Source of the DNA: Silanimonas sp965368785
GTDB taxonomy: Bacteria; Pseudomonadota; Gammaproteobacteria; Xanthomonadales; Xanthomonadaceae
Reading direction: 5' to 3'
Length of the DNA: 20,096 nt
NCBI GenBank assembly: GCA_965368785.1
Contig: CBDUOG010000038.1
Location: 1-20,096 of the forward strand
Shown: positions 7,394 to 15,135 of the stretch, piece after piece
How the letters are laid out: the number at the start of each line of letters is the position of its first letter
Numbering within the stretch: the first letter of the stretch is position 1
Notes under the pieces: generated by a model
The model's input: only the letters and a program-made list of their open reading frames with translations
Told to the model about the DNA's origin: nothing
Databases searched by the model: none
Translations under genes and position numbers: made by a program

Positions 7394-8572
7394 ATGACCC
7401 GTATTAAAGAATTCGCCATTGCATTTTTTATTGTGTTCGCTCTGTTTGCGCTTGTCGGGGTTTTGTTGCCCTCTAAGCGCAGCTACACCTTCAGCGTCGA
7501 AACCAACCGCCCGATGCGTACTGTGTACGACTTCCTGAACGGTTTTCAGCGTGCCAAAGATTGGTTTCCGCTGCGTTCGCTCGACGCGGGCATGAAAATT
7601 GATGTGTCTGGTGAAGAGCGCGGCGTTGGCGCGCAACTCGACTACTCGTCGACCAAAAAAGGTATTGGTTCGGGTACATGGAAAATCACCAAGAGCGAGC
7701 AAGATGAATTGATCGTGTTTACCGTGAATAACGAAGACATGGGCAACTTGAAAACTGCCCGGTTCAAGTTTGAGCGCACCGGCCGCGGTATGCGCAATGT
7801 GCAGATCACCAGTATCTACACGGTGGATTATGGCTTTAACTTGATTGGCCGATATGCAGGTCTGTACATGGCTCGCCAGGTGGGTTCGGCGACCAAGAAA
7901 TCCATGCGCAATCTGGCCGACAAGCTCGCCGCTGTGCCGCGCTTTGAGTACCACACCTATAAGTTCCCGATTGCCGTGTCGGAATTGCCGGCCGTCAACA
8001 TTCTGCGTGCTCCGGCAACTTCGCGCCGCGCCAATGCAGACGTAGCTTTAGCCATGACCAATCAGATGAAGTGGATTGAGCGTGTAATCGAAGACAACGG
8101 CCTGGAAAAAGCCGGCCCGATGCAGATTGTCACCATTGATTTCGGTACCGAGACCTACACATTTGATGTCGTGCAGCCGGTTCGGAAAAAAGGTGCGCGC
8201 GACGGCGCTAGTGAATCTGCCGATGAAGCTGCCGCCGAGGGTGCGGAGGCAGGTGCCGAATCTGACGAAGCTAACGCAGAAGCTGAAGTAGAGCTGATGG
8301 CTGCCGAGCTACCAACGCTCAAGATTAAGATCGAGGGCGATGGCAATCCGGTGACCTATGAGCAGCTGCCGGTGCGTAAAGTGGTTCATACCGATTTTGT
8401 AGGCCCGGCGCCGGGCTTGAATCGAATCCGCGGCGTTCTCAAGGCCTGGGCCTTGGTGCGTGGTATGGAGCCGGACGGCAACCCATTTGAAGACTTCCGT
8501 GTAGAGATTCCACAGATGTTGGCCGATGACGCCGAATACCATGTCTACATTCCATTGAAGACAGAGCAATAA
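7394..8572 (+). CDS. Membrane-anchored SRPBCC domain fused to GyrI-like domain
   Basis: The start is the ATG at 7394, which has CGGAG 9 bases upstream; the frame is open 7 codons earlier but without such a site. The 392 residues have an N-terminal membrane helix (6-25), an SRPBCC/polyketide-cyclase-like hydrophobic-ligand domain (about 30-180), and a GyrI-like (AraC effector-binding) domain. That domain consists of two similar halves, here at about 186-264 (with FDVVQPV) and 308-390 (ending YHVYIPLK). Between them is an insert of about 43 residues made almost only of Ala, Glu, Asp, Ser and Gly. Such domains bind small hydrophobic or amphiphilic molecules; an enzymatic role is not shown. It follows the two-component pair and ends with its own terminator. 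Confidence 0.85.
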   Translation: MTRIKEFAIAFFIVFALFALVGVLLPSKRSYTFSVETNRPMRTVYDFLNGFQRAKDWFPLRSLDAGMKIDVSGEERGVGAQLDYSSTKKGIGSGTWKITKSEQDELIVFTVNNEDMGNLKTARFKFERTGRGMRNVQITSIYTVDYGFNLIGRYAGLYMARQVGSATKKSMRNLADKLAAVPRFEYHTYKFPIAVSELPAVNILRAPATSRRANADVALAMTNQMKWIERVIEDNGLEKAGPMQIVTIDFGTETYTFDVVQPVRKKGARDGASESADEAAAEGAEAGAESDEANAEAEVELMAAELPTLKIKIEGDGNPVTYEQLPVRKVVHTDFVGPAPGLNRIRGVLKAWALVRGMEPDGNPFEDFRVEIPQMLADDAEYHVYIPLKTEQ

Positions 8573-8573
8573 G

Positions 8574-8601
8574 AAAAAGGCGGGCATGTCCCGCCTTTTT
8601 T
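8574..8601 (+). terminator. Rho-independent terminator after SRPBCC-GyrI gene
   Basis: GGCGGG (8579-8584), loop CATGT, CCCGCC (8590-8595), then six T. An A-run before the stem extends the pairing. It begins immediately after the TAA stop and separates this gene from the ABC operon. Confidence 0.9.
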
Positions 8602-8612
8602 AATTCTGGCGG

Positions 8613-8618
8613 TACAAT
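8613..8618 (+). promoter_or_regulatory. Possible -10 element of the ABC operon
   Basis: TACAAT (5 of 6 matches to TATAAT) ends 8 bases before the ATG at 8627. No Shine-Dalgarno lies in between, and the region starts right after a terminator, so a promoter is needed here. A clear -35 was not found. Use of this site would give a leaderless or almost leaderless mRNA. Confidence 0.35.
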
Positions 8619-8626
8619 CGCTTTCA

Positions 8627-9553
8627 ATGATTGAACTTAAGAATATTTCCAAGCGATTCGGGCCGGTCGAAGCGGTTAGCGACCTCAGCTTTGTGGTCAG
8701 TACCGGTGACGTGTTGGGCTTTCTGGGCCCGAATGGTGCCGGTAAGTCAACGACCTTAAAAATCATTGCAGGCTACTTAAATCCGGATTCGGGCTCAGTG
8801 TGGGTCGACGGATTGGATGTGTCGCAAAAGCGCCCTCAGGCGCAAAGCGCGATTGGTTACCTGCCAGAAGGTGCGCCAGCCTATTTAGACATGGAAGTCG
8901 GATCGTTTCTGGCATTCATCGCAGATATCCGGAATATTCGGGGAGCTCGGCGCAGCATGGCCTTAGAGCGGGTCATTGAACTTTTGCATTTAGAAAAAGT
9001 GCAGAAACAACTGATCGGCAGTTTGTCGAAAGGTTTTCGCCGCCGACTCGGTCTGGCCGCGGCAATTATCCACGAACCATCATGCTTGATCCTCGACGAA
9101 CCTACCGACGGTTTGGATCCAAATCAAAAATACGAAGTGCGCAAGTTGATTCGCAGTTTAGCGCGCGATCATACGATTTTGATGTCTACGCATTTACTTG
9201 AAGAGGTCGATGCAATCTGTTCGCGGGTAGTCGTTATTGCCGGCGGCAAACTGCGTGCAGACTCGACCGCTGCAGACTTGGCGAAAACATCTCGCTACCA
9301 TGGGGCGGTGTCATTCAAAACGTCCGATTCCGTGAAGGCTATTGGCGCGCTCGAGGGTGTGGCAGGTGCATCAGGTTTTTCAGTTGAGCCTTCGGAGCAG
9401 CGTGTTTATGTTTTTCCCTCGGCGCCCGAAGGGCTGTTGGAGCACATTGCAGCTCGACTGCACAATCGGAATATCGGGTTTTCAGAGATTCGCACTGAGC
9501 GTGGGCGGTTAGATCAAGTGTTCCGCGCGCTTACTAATGGCGGGAGTCTGTGA
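8627..9553 (+). CDS. ABC transporter ATP-binding protein, GldA-like
   Basis: It hydrolyses ATP to power the membrane partner encoded next. The 308 residues carry Walker A GPNGAGKST (34-42), the signature LSKGF (133-137, the variant common in this gliding/ABC-2 subgroup), Walker B CLILDEPT (153-160) and the switch His189. About 80 C-terminal residues beyond the core ATPase fit an ABC-2 accessory domain. The ATPase is the first gene of a tight four- or five-gene operon with permease, small helical protein, GldG-like protein and perhaps the AlkA-like glycosylase. Its stop overlaps the permease start. Substrate unknown. Confidence 0.93.
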   Translation: MIELKNISKRFGPVEAVSDLSFVVSTGDVLGFLGPNGAGKSTTLKIIAGYLNPDSGSVWVDGLDVSQKRPQAQSAIGYLPEGAPAYLDMEVGSFLAFIADIRNIRGARRSMALERVIELLHLEKVQKQLIGSLSKGFRRRLGLAAAIIHEPSCLILDEPTDGLDPNQKYEVRKLIRSLARDHTILMSTHLLEEVDAICSRVVVIAGGKLRADSTAADLAKTSRYHGAVSFKTSDSVKAIGALEGVAGASGFSVEPSEQRVYVFPSAPEGLLEHIAARLHNRNIGFSEIRTERGRLDQVFRALTNGGSL

Positions 9554-10287
9554 TGCACAGTGTGTGGGTTATTGGCCGACGAGAATTTCTGGCGCTGATT
9601 CGCGCGCCGATTGCCAGTGTCTTTGTCATCGTATTTCTCGCGCTAAGCGGAGTTTGTGCGTTTTACCTCGGCGGGTTTTTTGAACGTAATCAGGCCGATC
9701 TGCAGCCGTTGTTCGATTATTTTCCGTGGATATTCTTGTTGCTCATGCCCGCAATATCAATGCGCCTTTGGGCCGAAGAGTACAGCAGCGGCAGTATTGA
9801 GCTGTTGCTAAGCTTTCCGGTCAGGACCTGGCAAATTGTCCTGGCCAAATTTCTAGCCGCCTGGGTAGTTGCCCTGTTGGCTTTGGTGTTTTGTTTCCCG
9901 TATTGGATGCTTGTGTCATGGCTGGGCAATCCGGATCACGGCGTTATTGTTTCCGGTTTTATCGCCAGCTCCTTGTTGGCGGCATGCTACATTGCAATTG
10001 GCAGCGCCGTTTCTGCAGCAAGTAGAAATCAAATATCGGCATTCTTATTGAGTGTATTTTTCTGCTTAATTGTGTCGATAATCGGTTTGCCAATATCAGT
10101 TGAAGTGATCGGCGTGGGTGTGCCCGAACAAGTATTAAGCTGGCTAGCTTCGCTAAGTGCGCTCAGTCACTTCCAGTCCCTGAGTCGTGGTGTGTTCGAT
10201 TTTCGAGACGGCTTGTACTTTATGGCCACAATCTCGCTAGCGCTGACTACGACCAACTATTTGGTGGAGGCAAACCGAGATGCCTAG
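9553..10287 (+). CDS. ABC-2 type permease, GldF-like
   Basis: A membrane subunit of the same transporter. The 244 residues hold about six hydrophobic segments and the family hallmark MRLWAEEYSSGSIELLLSFP (about 72-91), the cytosolic coupling region of GldF-type permeases. The start is placed at the ATG that shares TGATG with the ATPase stop; a GTG one codon earlier is possible. The gene ends inside the start of the next one (8-bp overlap), indicating translational coupling. Confidence 0.92.
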   Translation: MHSVWVIGRREFLALIRAPIASVFVIVFLALSGVCAFYLGGFFERNQADLQPLFDYFPWIFLLLMPAISMRLWAEEYSSGSIELLLSFPVRTWQIVLAKFLAAWVVALLALVFCFPYWMLVSWLGNPDHGVIVSGFIASSLLAACYIAIGSAVSAASRNQISAFLLSVFFCLIVSIIGLPISVEVIGVGVPEQVLSWLASLSALSHFQSLSRGVFDFRDGLYFMATISLALTTTNYLVEANRDA

Positions 10288-10783
10288 TTCCAAGCCCGTC
10301 AATAAATTCGCAGAACCAGCGCTTGCTGAAATGGATTCGCAAAGCCGTGAGCGCATAGAGCAGCATTTGTTAGCAGCGGATAGCTCTCTCTCGCAAAAGC
10401 AATACTCCGACGCCACCGCTCATTATTTACGTGCGGTGTCTGAGCTTCCTGAGCCTCGATTTAGCTGTGCCGGCTCGGTTGCGGTTGTGGTCAGCGTTTT
10501 GGATCGTTTGATTGAGGCAAAGGCCTGGGCCCAGGCAGGGGCCTTGCTCAATGAACTCACGGCGTGCCGGCCCGAACTCAGGGATCAGGACCTGCCGCAT
10601 TTTTATGCTGGAATGCTCAGCTATGAGTAGGGCCACCATGAAGCCGCTATTTTTCAATTTGGGACGGCAGATCGGATATCAAACGGTGCATGTTTTCACC
10701 GCGCCGATGAAAAATATGCAGTGTTTTTCCAGAAGTTCAAACAGCGCATGAAGAACCTGCAGGGACGACGACAGACCGAATGA
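10280..10783 (+). pseudogene. Small helical-repeat (TPR-like) ABC operon protein, interrupted by in-frame TAG
   Basis: The first 116 codons (10280-10627) encode a soluble, helix-rich protein with TPR-like spacing (SLSQKQYSDATAHYLRAVSE, then AKAWAQAGALLNEL). A TAG at 10628-10630 stops it. The same frame then runs on for 50 further codons without another stop (from GHHEAAIFQFGTADRI to a basic tail with FFQKFKQRMKNLQGRR) and ends in an ATGA overlap with the GldG-like gene, exactly as the other junctions of this operon. So the ancestral gene was probably 167 codons, and one C-to-T change (CAG to TAG) could have broken it. The 116-residue product may still be made. Known family not recognised. A sequencing error or stop readthrough are alternatives. 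Confidence 0.75.
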
Positions 10784-12615
10784 AGCACCTATTTCGTAAT
10801 CGTCCCAGCGTTTTGTTGGCTAGCGGAATTTGCTATGCCGCTTTAATCATCTGGCTGCAGTCGATGAGCTGGCTGCCGCGGTTTGACCTGACCGCAAGCA
10901 AAAACTACACGTTGGCCCCTGGCAGTCATGCAATTGCCGAGAAGATAAACAAGCCTTTGCTGCTGCGCCTGGTTTTTTCCAAGTCTGCGGCCAAAGAGTA
11001 TCCGCAGATCAGTGCTTACTACCAGCGGGTACAAGAGCTAATTTCTGAGTTCACTAAAGCATCTCCGGATCGTTTGTTGCGCTTGGAAATCGTGCATCCG
11101 CAGACGTTTTCCGTCGAAGAAGAAGAGGCTGAGTCGGCGGGCCTGAATAGTGTGGCGATGCCTGATGGCAGCAATTTGTTTTTCGGTCTGTATGCGCCCA
11201 ATGCGACGGGCGTTACTCCCATTACGTTTTTTCAGCCTGAGCGAGAGCGCTTTTTAGAGTATGAAATCGCGCGCCTGATCGACTCCGCCCACCGCGGTGC
11301 GAGGAAAGAACAGGTCGGGCTAATCAACACGCTGCGACCTGCCGCTTCGGCCAGCATGAGCAGCGTAAATTCCTTTGAAGGAGTTATGACCGAAGTTCGC
11401 AAACGATTTGTATTAGTTGATTTGGGTTTATCGGTCGCCCAGGTTGATCCAGAAATTGATGTGCTCTGGGTGATTCAACCACAAGGTTTGGACGAACAGA
11501 GTTTGTATGCTGTGGAGCAGTTCGTGCTGGGAGGTGGCCGGGCCATGATCATGATGGACCCTTTGCCTGAGACGGACACCGGTTTGAGTAGCTACGGCAA
11601 CATCAATTACCGTCTGCAGCAAATGCTCGAAGCTTGGGGTGTCCGGTTTTCTGACTCGCAGCTGCTCTTGGACGCGCGCTATGCCGTGTCGGTAAGCAAT
11701 GGACGCGGCGGATCCTCACCCTTGCTAAGTCTGGTCGGCCTTGATCGCTCTGCATTGAGTCAGCAGGACCCGGTCAGTGCCGAGTTAGAGACAATCAATA
11801 TGTCGTCTGCGGGCGTGCTTCTGCCTATTTCCAACAGCACGACAAGCGTGTCGACATTGATCCAATCTTCGCAGGGTTCCAGCCTGATCGAGATATCACA
11901 GTTTTTGAATGCGTATGGGGATGCGGAAGCACTCTTGGCAGATTTTCTGCCTGACCGGATTAGCCGCGCTTTAGCTGTTCGCGTGCAGGGTATGGCGAAG
12001 TCTGTGTTCCCGATTCAAAAAGAAGCGCATCTAGCGAAAAGTGAGCGCAACTTAAATGTGGTTTTGGTCGCTGATACAGATTTTCTGAATGATCAGCTGT
12101 GGATGGAGCAGCGGGCGTTTCTGGGTCGGTCGGTTGTTTCGCCATTTTCCAATAATGCCGATTTGGTCGTAAATGCATTAGAGAACTTAGCAGGTAGCAG
12201 CGACTTGATTGGCTTGCGTACACGCGGGGTGTCCAGCCGGCCGTTTACTTTGGTCGAACGCCTGCGACGCCGGGCACAAGCCGAGTACCGCGAGAAGGAG
12301 CTGAGCTTGGAGCAAGAGCTCGATGATTTGCAGGATGCCTTGATTAAGCTAGAAAGCGAACGCGATGCGGCCAGTGATAAAGCCACGGAAATCGAAGCCG
12401 AACAGCGCATTGATCAATTCAAGCAACGTCGTTTAGAGTTGCGTCGAGAAATACGTGCAGTGCAATTTGGATTGAATCAGGAAATCGAGCTACTCGGTCG
12501 CAATCTAAAACTATTTTTTATCCTCGGCTTGCCGTTGCTGGTCGCGATTGCTGCTTTAGTGATCGGCACCGCGTACCGTAGGCGTCGCAGTCGCCTGATT
12601 GCAAAAAGCCAATAG
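10780..12615 (+). CDS. GldG-like ABC transporter auxiliary protein
   Basis: The 611 residues fit the GldG/ABC_transp_aux family, which partners GldA/GldF-type transporters; the function is best known from gliding bacteria but the family is far wider. An N-terminal membrane helix (about 8-29) leads to a large extracytoplasmic domain with a motif FDLTASKNYTL near 36-46. A charged coiled coil (about 500-565, rich in Glu, Arg, Lys) precedes a C-terminal membrane helix (about 576-599) and a basic tail. The start has no close ribosome-binding site (AGGGA is 14 bases upstream), so it depends on coupling with the interrupted gene before it. The DUF4340 gene often found after gldG is absent. Confidence 0.88.
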   Translation: MKHLFRNRPSVLLASGICYAALIIWLQSMSWLPRFDLTASKNYTLAPGSHAIAEKINKPLLLRLVFSKSAAKEYPQISAYYQRVQELISEFTKASPDRLLRLEIVHPQTFSVEEEEAESAGLNSVAMPDGSNLFFGLYAPNATGVTPITFFQPERERFLEYEIARLIDSAHRGARKEQVGLINTLRPAASASMSSVNSFEGVMTEVRKRFVLVDLGLSVAQVDPEIDVLWVIQPQGLDEQSLYAVEQFVLGGGRAMIMMDPLPETDTGLSSYGNINYRLQQMLEAWGVRFSDSQLLLDARYAVSVSNGRGGSSPLLSLVGLDRSALSQQDPVSAELETINMSSAGVLLPISNSTTSVSTLIQSSQGSSLIEISQFLNAYGDAEALLADFLPDRISRALAVRVQGMAKSVFPIQKEAHLAKSERNLNVVLVADTDFLNDQLWMEQRAFLGRSVVSPFSNNADLVVNALENLAGSSDLIGLRTRGVSSRPFTLVERLRRRAQAEYREKELSLEQELDDLQDALIKLESERDAASDKATEIEAEQRIDQFKQRRLELRREIRAVQFGLNQEIELLGRNLKLFFILGLPLLVAIAALVIGTAYRRRRSRLIAKSQ

Positions 12616-12623
12616 GATCAACG

Positions 12624-13259
12624 ATGCCAAGGTATGCCCGAGGGTTTGATTGGGACACCGCAGTGACCCAACTAAAAAAGCGCGATAAAGCGCTGGGCCG
12701 CTGGATTCTAAGAATCGGACCGGTGGATATTGATGGCTGGCGCAAACGCTTCGACACCACCGATGCATTGGCTCGATCCATTTTGTTCCAGCAATTATCC
12801 GGCAAGGCTGCAGCGACGATCGTGGGTCGGCTCGAACAGAGGCTTAATAGTAAGAAAATTGATGCGGAAGCTCTGTCCGTTATCAGTGATGAGGCAATCC
12901 GCTCCTGCGGGGTCTCCGGCAATAAAATGCTGGCCTTGCGTGATCTAGCCACGAAGTCCGAGCAGGGTATCGTGCCTGATGCGCGGCAGTTGAGCACGAT
13001 GAGCGAAGAGCAGATTATCGAGCACCTGACACAGGTTCGAGGAATCGGCCGTTGGACAGTAGAAATGCTGCTGATGTTCCGGCTCGGCAGGCCCGACGTG
13101 CTGCCGGTAGATGATCTGGGAATACGCAAAGGCGCGCAAATTGTTGATGGTTTGGAGCAAATGCATACACCCAGGCAATTGCTGGAGCGAGGGGAAATTT
13201 GGGGGCCGTATCGCAGCGCTGCGGCGTTCTATTTGTGGCGCATCGCCGATACCGGTTGA
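12624..13259 (+). CDS. AlkA-type DNA-3-methyladenine glycosylase
   Basis: This HhH-GPD enzyme removes alkylated bases such as 3-methyladenine from DNA, the first step of base excision repair. The 211 residues have FQQLSGKAA (55-63), the helix-hairpin-helix LTQVRGIGRWTVEMLLM (135-151) and the catalytic Asp in LPVDDLGIR (D164 by comparison with AlkA). It lacks the N-terminal regulatory domain of enterobacterial AlkA, as in the short, thermophile-type enzymes. AGGATC lies 8 bases before the ATG. It begins 9 bases after the GldG-like gene, so it is probably the last gene of that operon, although the biochemical connection is unclear. Confidence 0.92.
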   Translation: MPRYARGFDWDTAVTQLKKRDKALGRWILRIGPVDIDGWRKRFDTTDALARSILFQQLSGKAAATIVGRLEQRLNSKKIDAEALSVISDEAIRSCGVSGNKMLALRDLATKSEQGIVPDARQLSTMSEEQIIEHLTQVRGIGRWTVEMLLMFRLGRPDVLPVDDLGIRKGAQIVDGLEQMHTPRQLLERGEIWGPYRSAAAFYLWRIADTG

Positions 13260-13288
13260 CTAGAGGGTCGATCAGGGCTGGGCATTTT

Positions 13289-13651
13289 TTACTCGCACTT
13301 ACTCAACCAATTCAAGGCAGCCGCCTTGCTGTCAAAAAAGCATACACAACGAATTCCGGGTCTCGCCGCAATTGCGGCGAGTTTTATTTTCTCTACTTGT
13401 TCTTTCGCAATCACAGCAAAATAGCAGTCGGGAAGTTGTTTCCCGACGATCTCGCCAAACTTATAAAACTCCAAAGTTAAGGCAAATTTACTTGCGCGCG
13501 TGGTGTCCACAAAAATGCGGGTAAATTCCTGACCTTGTTTGAGAGCCTTAATCTGTCGCAGGCTCTCAACCATGGTTTCCATGGAGATTTCTCCAAGCCA
13601 TACCCAGTGTATGAAATTGGTACCAGGGTCAACTGAGACTTCGAAATCCAC
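13289..13651 (-). CDS. STAS-like small protein A (paralogue of the one at 14220-14588)
   Basis: The 120 residues resemble SpoIIAA/STAS-like alpha-beta proteins, usually partner-binding or regulatory. It shares with the protein at 14220-14588 the middle block (LTLEFYKFGE versus LTLEYYAFGE), a LP.....AV(I/V)AK segment, EKI....AA(R/K)PG and a C-terminal FF......A..WL, so the two are paralogues. No signal peptide or membrane helix. The start is GTG with GAGGA 9 bases upstream. It lies 70 bp downstream of the four-helix membrane protein on the same strand, with a hairpin in the gap. STAS membership is inferred; the pairing is visible. Confidence 0.78.
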   Translation of the reverse strand: MDFEVSVDPGTNFIHWVWLGEISMETMVESLRQIKALKQGQEFTRIFVDTTRASKFALTLEFYKFGEIVGKQLPDCYFAVIAKEQVEKIKLAAIAARPGIRCVCFFDSKAAALNWLSKCE

Positions 13652-13679
13652 GACGGTGCTTCCTCAAACCCAATCATTC

Positions 13680-13713
13680 AGCTGCGGCGACTCATGGCGA
13701 GTCGCCCGCAGCT
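13680..13713. repeat. Long intercistronic hairpin
   Basis: AGCTGCGGCGACTC (13680-13693) pairs through a 5-nt loop with GAGTCGCCCGCAGCT (13699-13713), 14 pairs with one bulged C. It lies just after the stop of the membrane protein gene and before the STAS-like gene A, both read on the minus strand. No U-run follows, so it is more likely a processing or stability element than a terminator. Confidence 0.6.
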
Positions 13714-13721
13714 ATAAGCGT

Positions 13722-14129
13722 CTACTTGCCACGATACATAAATGCAGTGACCACTCCGAGTGCCAAAAGTAAGATGCTTTCAAACATCATCTGCTTTACC
13801 ACCAGCATTTCAGGCATCGGCTGAACCACGTAATAAATCATGTACATCGGGATCGCAGTTAGAAACGCGATGCTCAGACCGAAGCGAAGGCCCTGACCGA
13901 GCCACGGTCGGTCTTCACGCCCGCGACTGAATATGTAAACGAATGCGCCTGATAGCAGTACGTGCGCAAACAGCATAAACAGCATGTAGGGCTCGCTCTC
14001 TTGGTCTGAGCGGAACATATGGCTCAGGGCTTTATAGTCGTCTCCCAGAAGCACGCCATGAATCACAAAACTACCGACCATCCACAACACAAACGCTACA
14101 GCCCAGCTGATAAAGAATGTCTTTTTCAT
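13722..14129 (-). CDS. Four-helix integral membrane protein, unknown function
   Basis: The start is the ATG at 14129, with AAGGG about 7 bases upstream. The 135 residues have four predicted membrane helices (about 5-27, 47-67, 82-102, 109-131) with short loops and a central charged loop (about 35-46). It resembles a widespread but unnamed small membrane family. No catalytic motif is seen. It is placed between the two STAS-like paralogues on the same strand, with gaps of 90 bp to the upstream gene and 70 bp to the downstream gene, suggesting a linked unit in which the STAS proteins may regulate it. That is inference. Confidence 0.82.
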   Translation of the reverse strand: MKKTFFISWAVAFVLWMVGSFVIHGVLLGDDYKALSHMFRSDQESEPYMLFMLFAHVLLSGAFVYIFSRGREDRPWLGQGLRFGLSIAFLTAIPMYMIYYVVQPMPEMLVVKQMMFESILLLALGVVTAFMYRGK

Positions 14130-14219
14130 TGGAAACCCTTGCAATTAATGGTGATCAGATTCTTTCAATCCCAAAATTGTTCGCACTGACCAGATGTCCT
14201 GCTTGATAGCGCACTTACA

Positions 14220-14588
14220 CTAGCTTTGGTCAACGCCTTTTAGCCAGTCCATTGCTTGATCCATTTCTTCAAAAAAACGCACAGCGGCAACTCCCGGCTT
14301 TGCTGCCTGAGCTACGTGCTGTATTTTTTCGGCATGCATTTTGGCGACAACCGCAATGAGGGAGCCGGGTAATTCAAGCGCTACTCGCTCACCAAACGCG
14401 TAATACTCCAAGGTCAGCGGAAACGAAGTCGCCTCCAAGGTGTTTACTAAGTATTTTCGAATTCCATTGCTTTGCTGGTATGCCTTTAAATGTTCCAGTG
14501 ATCCATTCAGATCGGCGACCGTCACCACGCCGAGCGAACGAATTATTGCAATTCCGGTTGCTTCGTCTACGGAAAAGGTCTCTGGCAT
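14220..14588 (-). CDS. STAS-like small protein B (paralogue of the one at 13289-13651)
   Basis: The 122 residues share the core of the downstream paralogue (FGE.V...LP, AV(I/V)AK, EKI, AA(R/K)PG and FF......A..WL). Its N-terminus, with FSVDEATGIAIIRSLG and an amphipathic helix, matches the alpha-beta layout of STAS or SpoIIAA-like domains. No signal peptide. The ribosome-binding site is weak. No conserved Ser or Thr phosphoacceptor can be named with confidence. A partner switch is possible but unproven. Confidence 0.78.
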   Translation of the reverse strand: MPETFSVDEATGIAIIRSLGVVTVADLNGSLEHLKAYQQSNGIRKYLVNTLEATSFPLTLEYYAFGERVALELPGSLIAVVAKMHAEKIQHVAQAAKPGVAAVRFFEEMDQAMDWLKGVDQS

Positions 14589-14680
14589 CTACTGACCACA
14601 CTTTCTTGGTTAAGCTGTTACTGTAATCTGCGCTTAAAAGCGCGTGCTTGTCAATTGCTGCAGCGCAAGCAACGCGATTA

Positions 14681-15115
14681 TCAGGATGACTCAAACTGCC
14701 AGTCAACTCTGCCAATCCAACGTTGCGCACGCCGGTCAAGTCGATCTGCTGTTTGCTCACCGTCGAAGTTACTGTCGCTAATCGAAATGTGTTCGCGATC
14801 AACACTGTTGAGGCAAAGAATGTTCAGCACCGCGTAGTCCCTGCCGCCGATGTTAGAGCAGGCAAACAACAGCACGCCGCACTGCCGGCACAGACAAAAA
14901 TCAGCCGTCTGGGTGCCGAAACGGTACTTCAAAAGATTTTCGACGCGCTGCGTTTTAATGGTCAGGCGCGCGTCTGGATGCGAGATGTAGCTGGCACCAT
15001 GACTCTGGCAATAGGAGCACGAACAACGCCGTGCAATAATCGCCTGATCGCTTTGCGGAAGAGTGTAGCGAATAGCGATTAGTCCACAATGACAGTTCGA
15101 CTTCAGTTCAGTCAT
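14681..15115 (-). CDS. GFA family zinc protein (glutathione-dependent formaldehyde-activating like)
   Basis: The ATG at 15115 was chosen because GGGAG lies about 7 bases upstream; a frame opening at 15163 is less likely. The 144 residues have the cysteine pattern of GFA proteins: CHCG at 8-11, CSCSYC at 31-36 and CLCRQCG at 74-80, which bind zinc. In characterised members this family spontaneously or enzymatically links glutathione to formaldehyde, but most members have no proven activity. It starts 20 bases after the VanY-like gene and probably shares its transcript. Confidence 0.88.
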   Translation of the reverse strand: MTELKSNCHCGLIAIRYTLPQSDQAIIARRCSCSYCQSHGASYISHPDARLTIKTQRVENLLKYRFGTQTADFCLCRQCGVLLFACSNIGGRDYAVLNILCLNSVDREHISISDSNFDGEQTADRLDRRAQRWIGRVDWQFESS

Positions 15116-15135
15116 AGCACACTCCCTCAGCGCAT

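Noticed and set aside
7205..7954. Long minus-strand reading frame (249 codons) opposite the regulator and SRPBCC gene
   Set aside because: It is antisense to two well-supported genes and has a His/Arg-rich composition with no recognisable domain.
10638..10751. Short plus-strand frame starting MKPLFFNLGRQIG, faintly like the N-terminus of some M48 peptidases
   Set aside because: It is only 37 codons and lies out of frame within the C-terminal part of the interrupted gene, which explains the region better through its ATGA end. The resemblance is probably chance.
12518..13129. Minus-strand frame of 203 codons opposite the end of the GldG-like gene and the glycosylase
   Set aside because: It is Ser/Arg-rich, has no domain, and the plus strand carries clear HhH-GPD motifs in the same place.
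14630..14643. Hairpin GCGCTT-AA-AAGCGC between the GFA gene and STAS-like gene B
   Set aside because: Only 6 pairs, a 2-nt centre and no T-run; not enough for a terminator or operator call.
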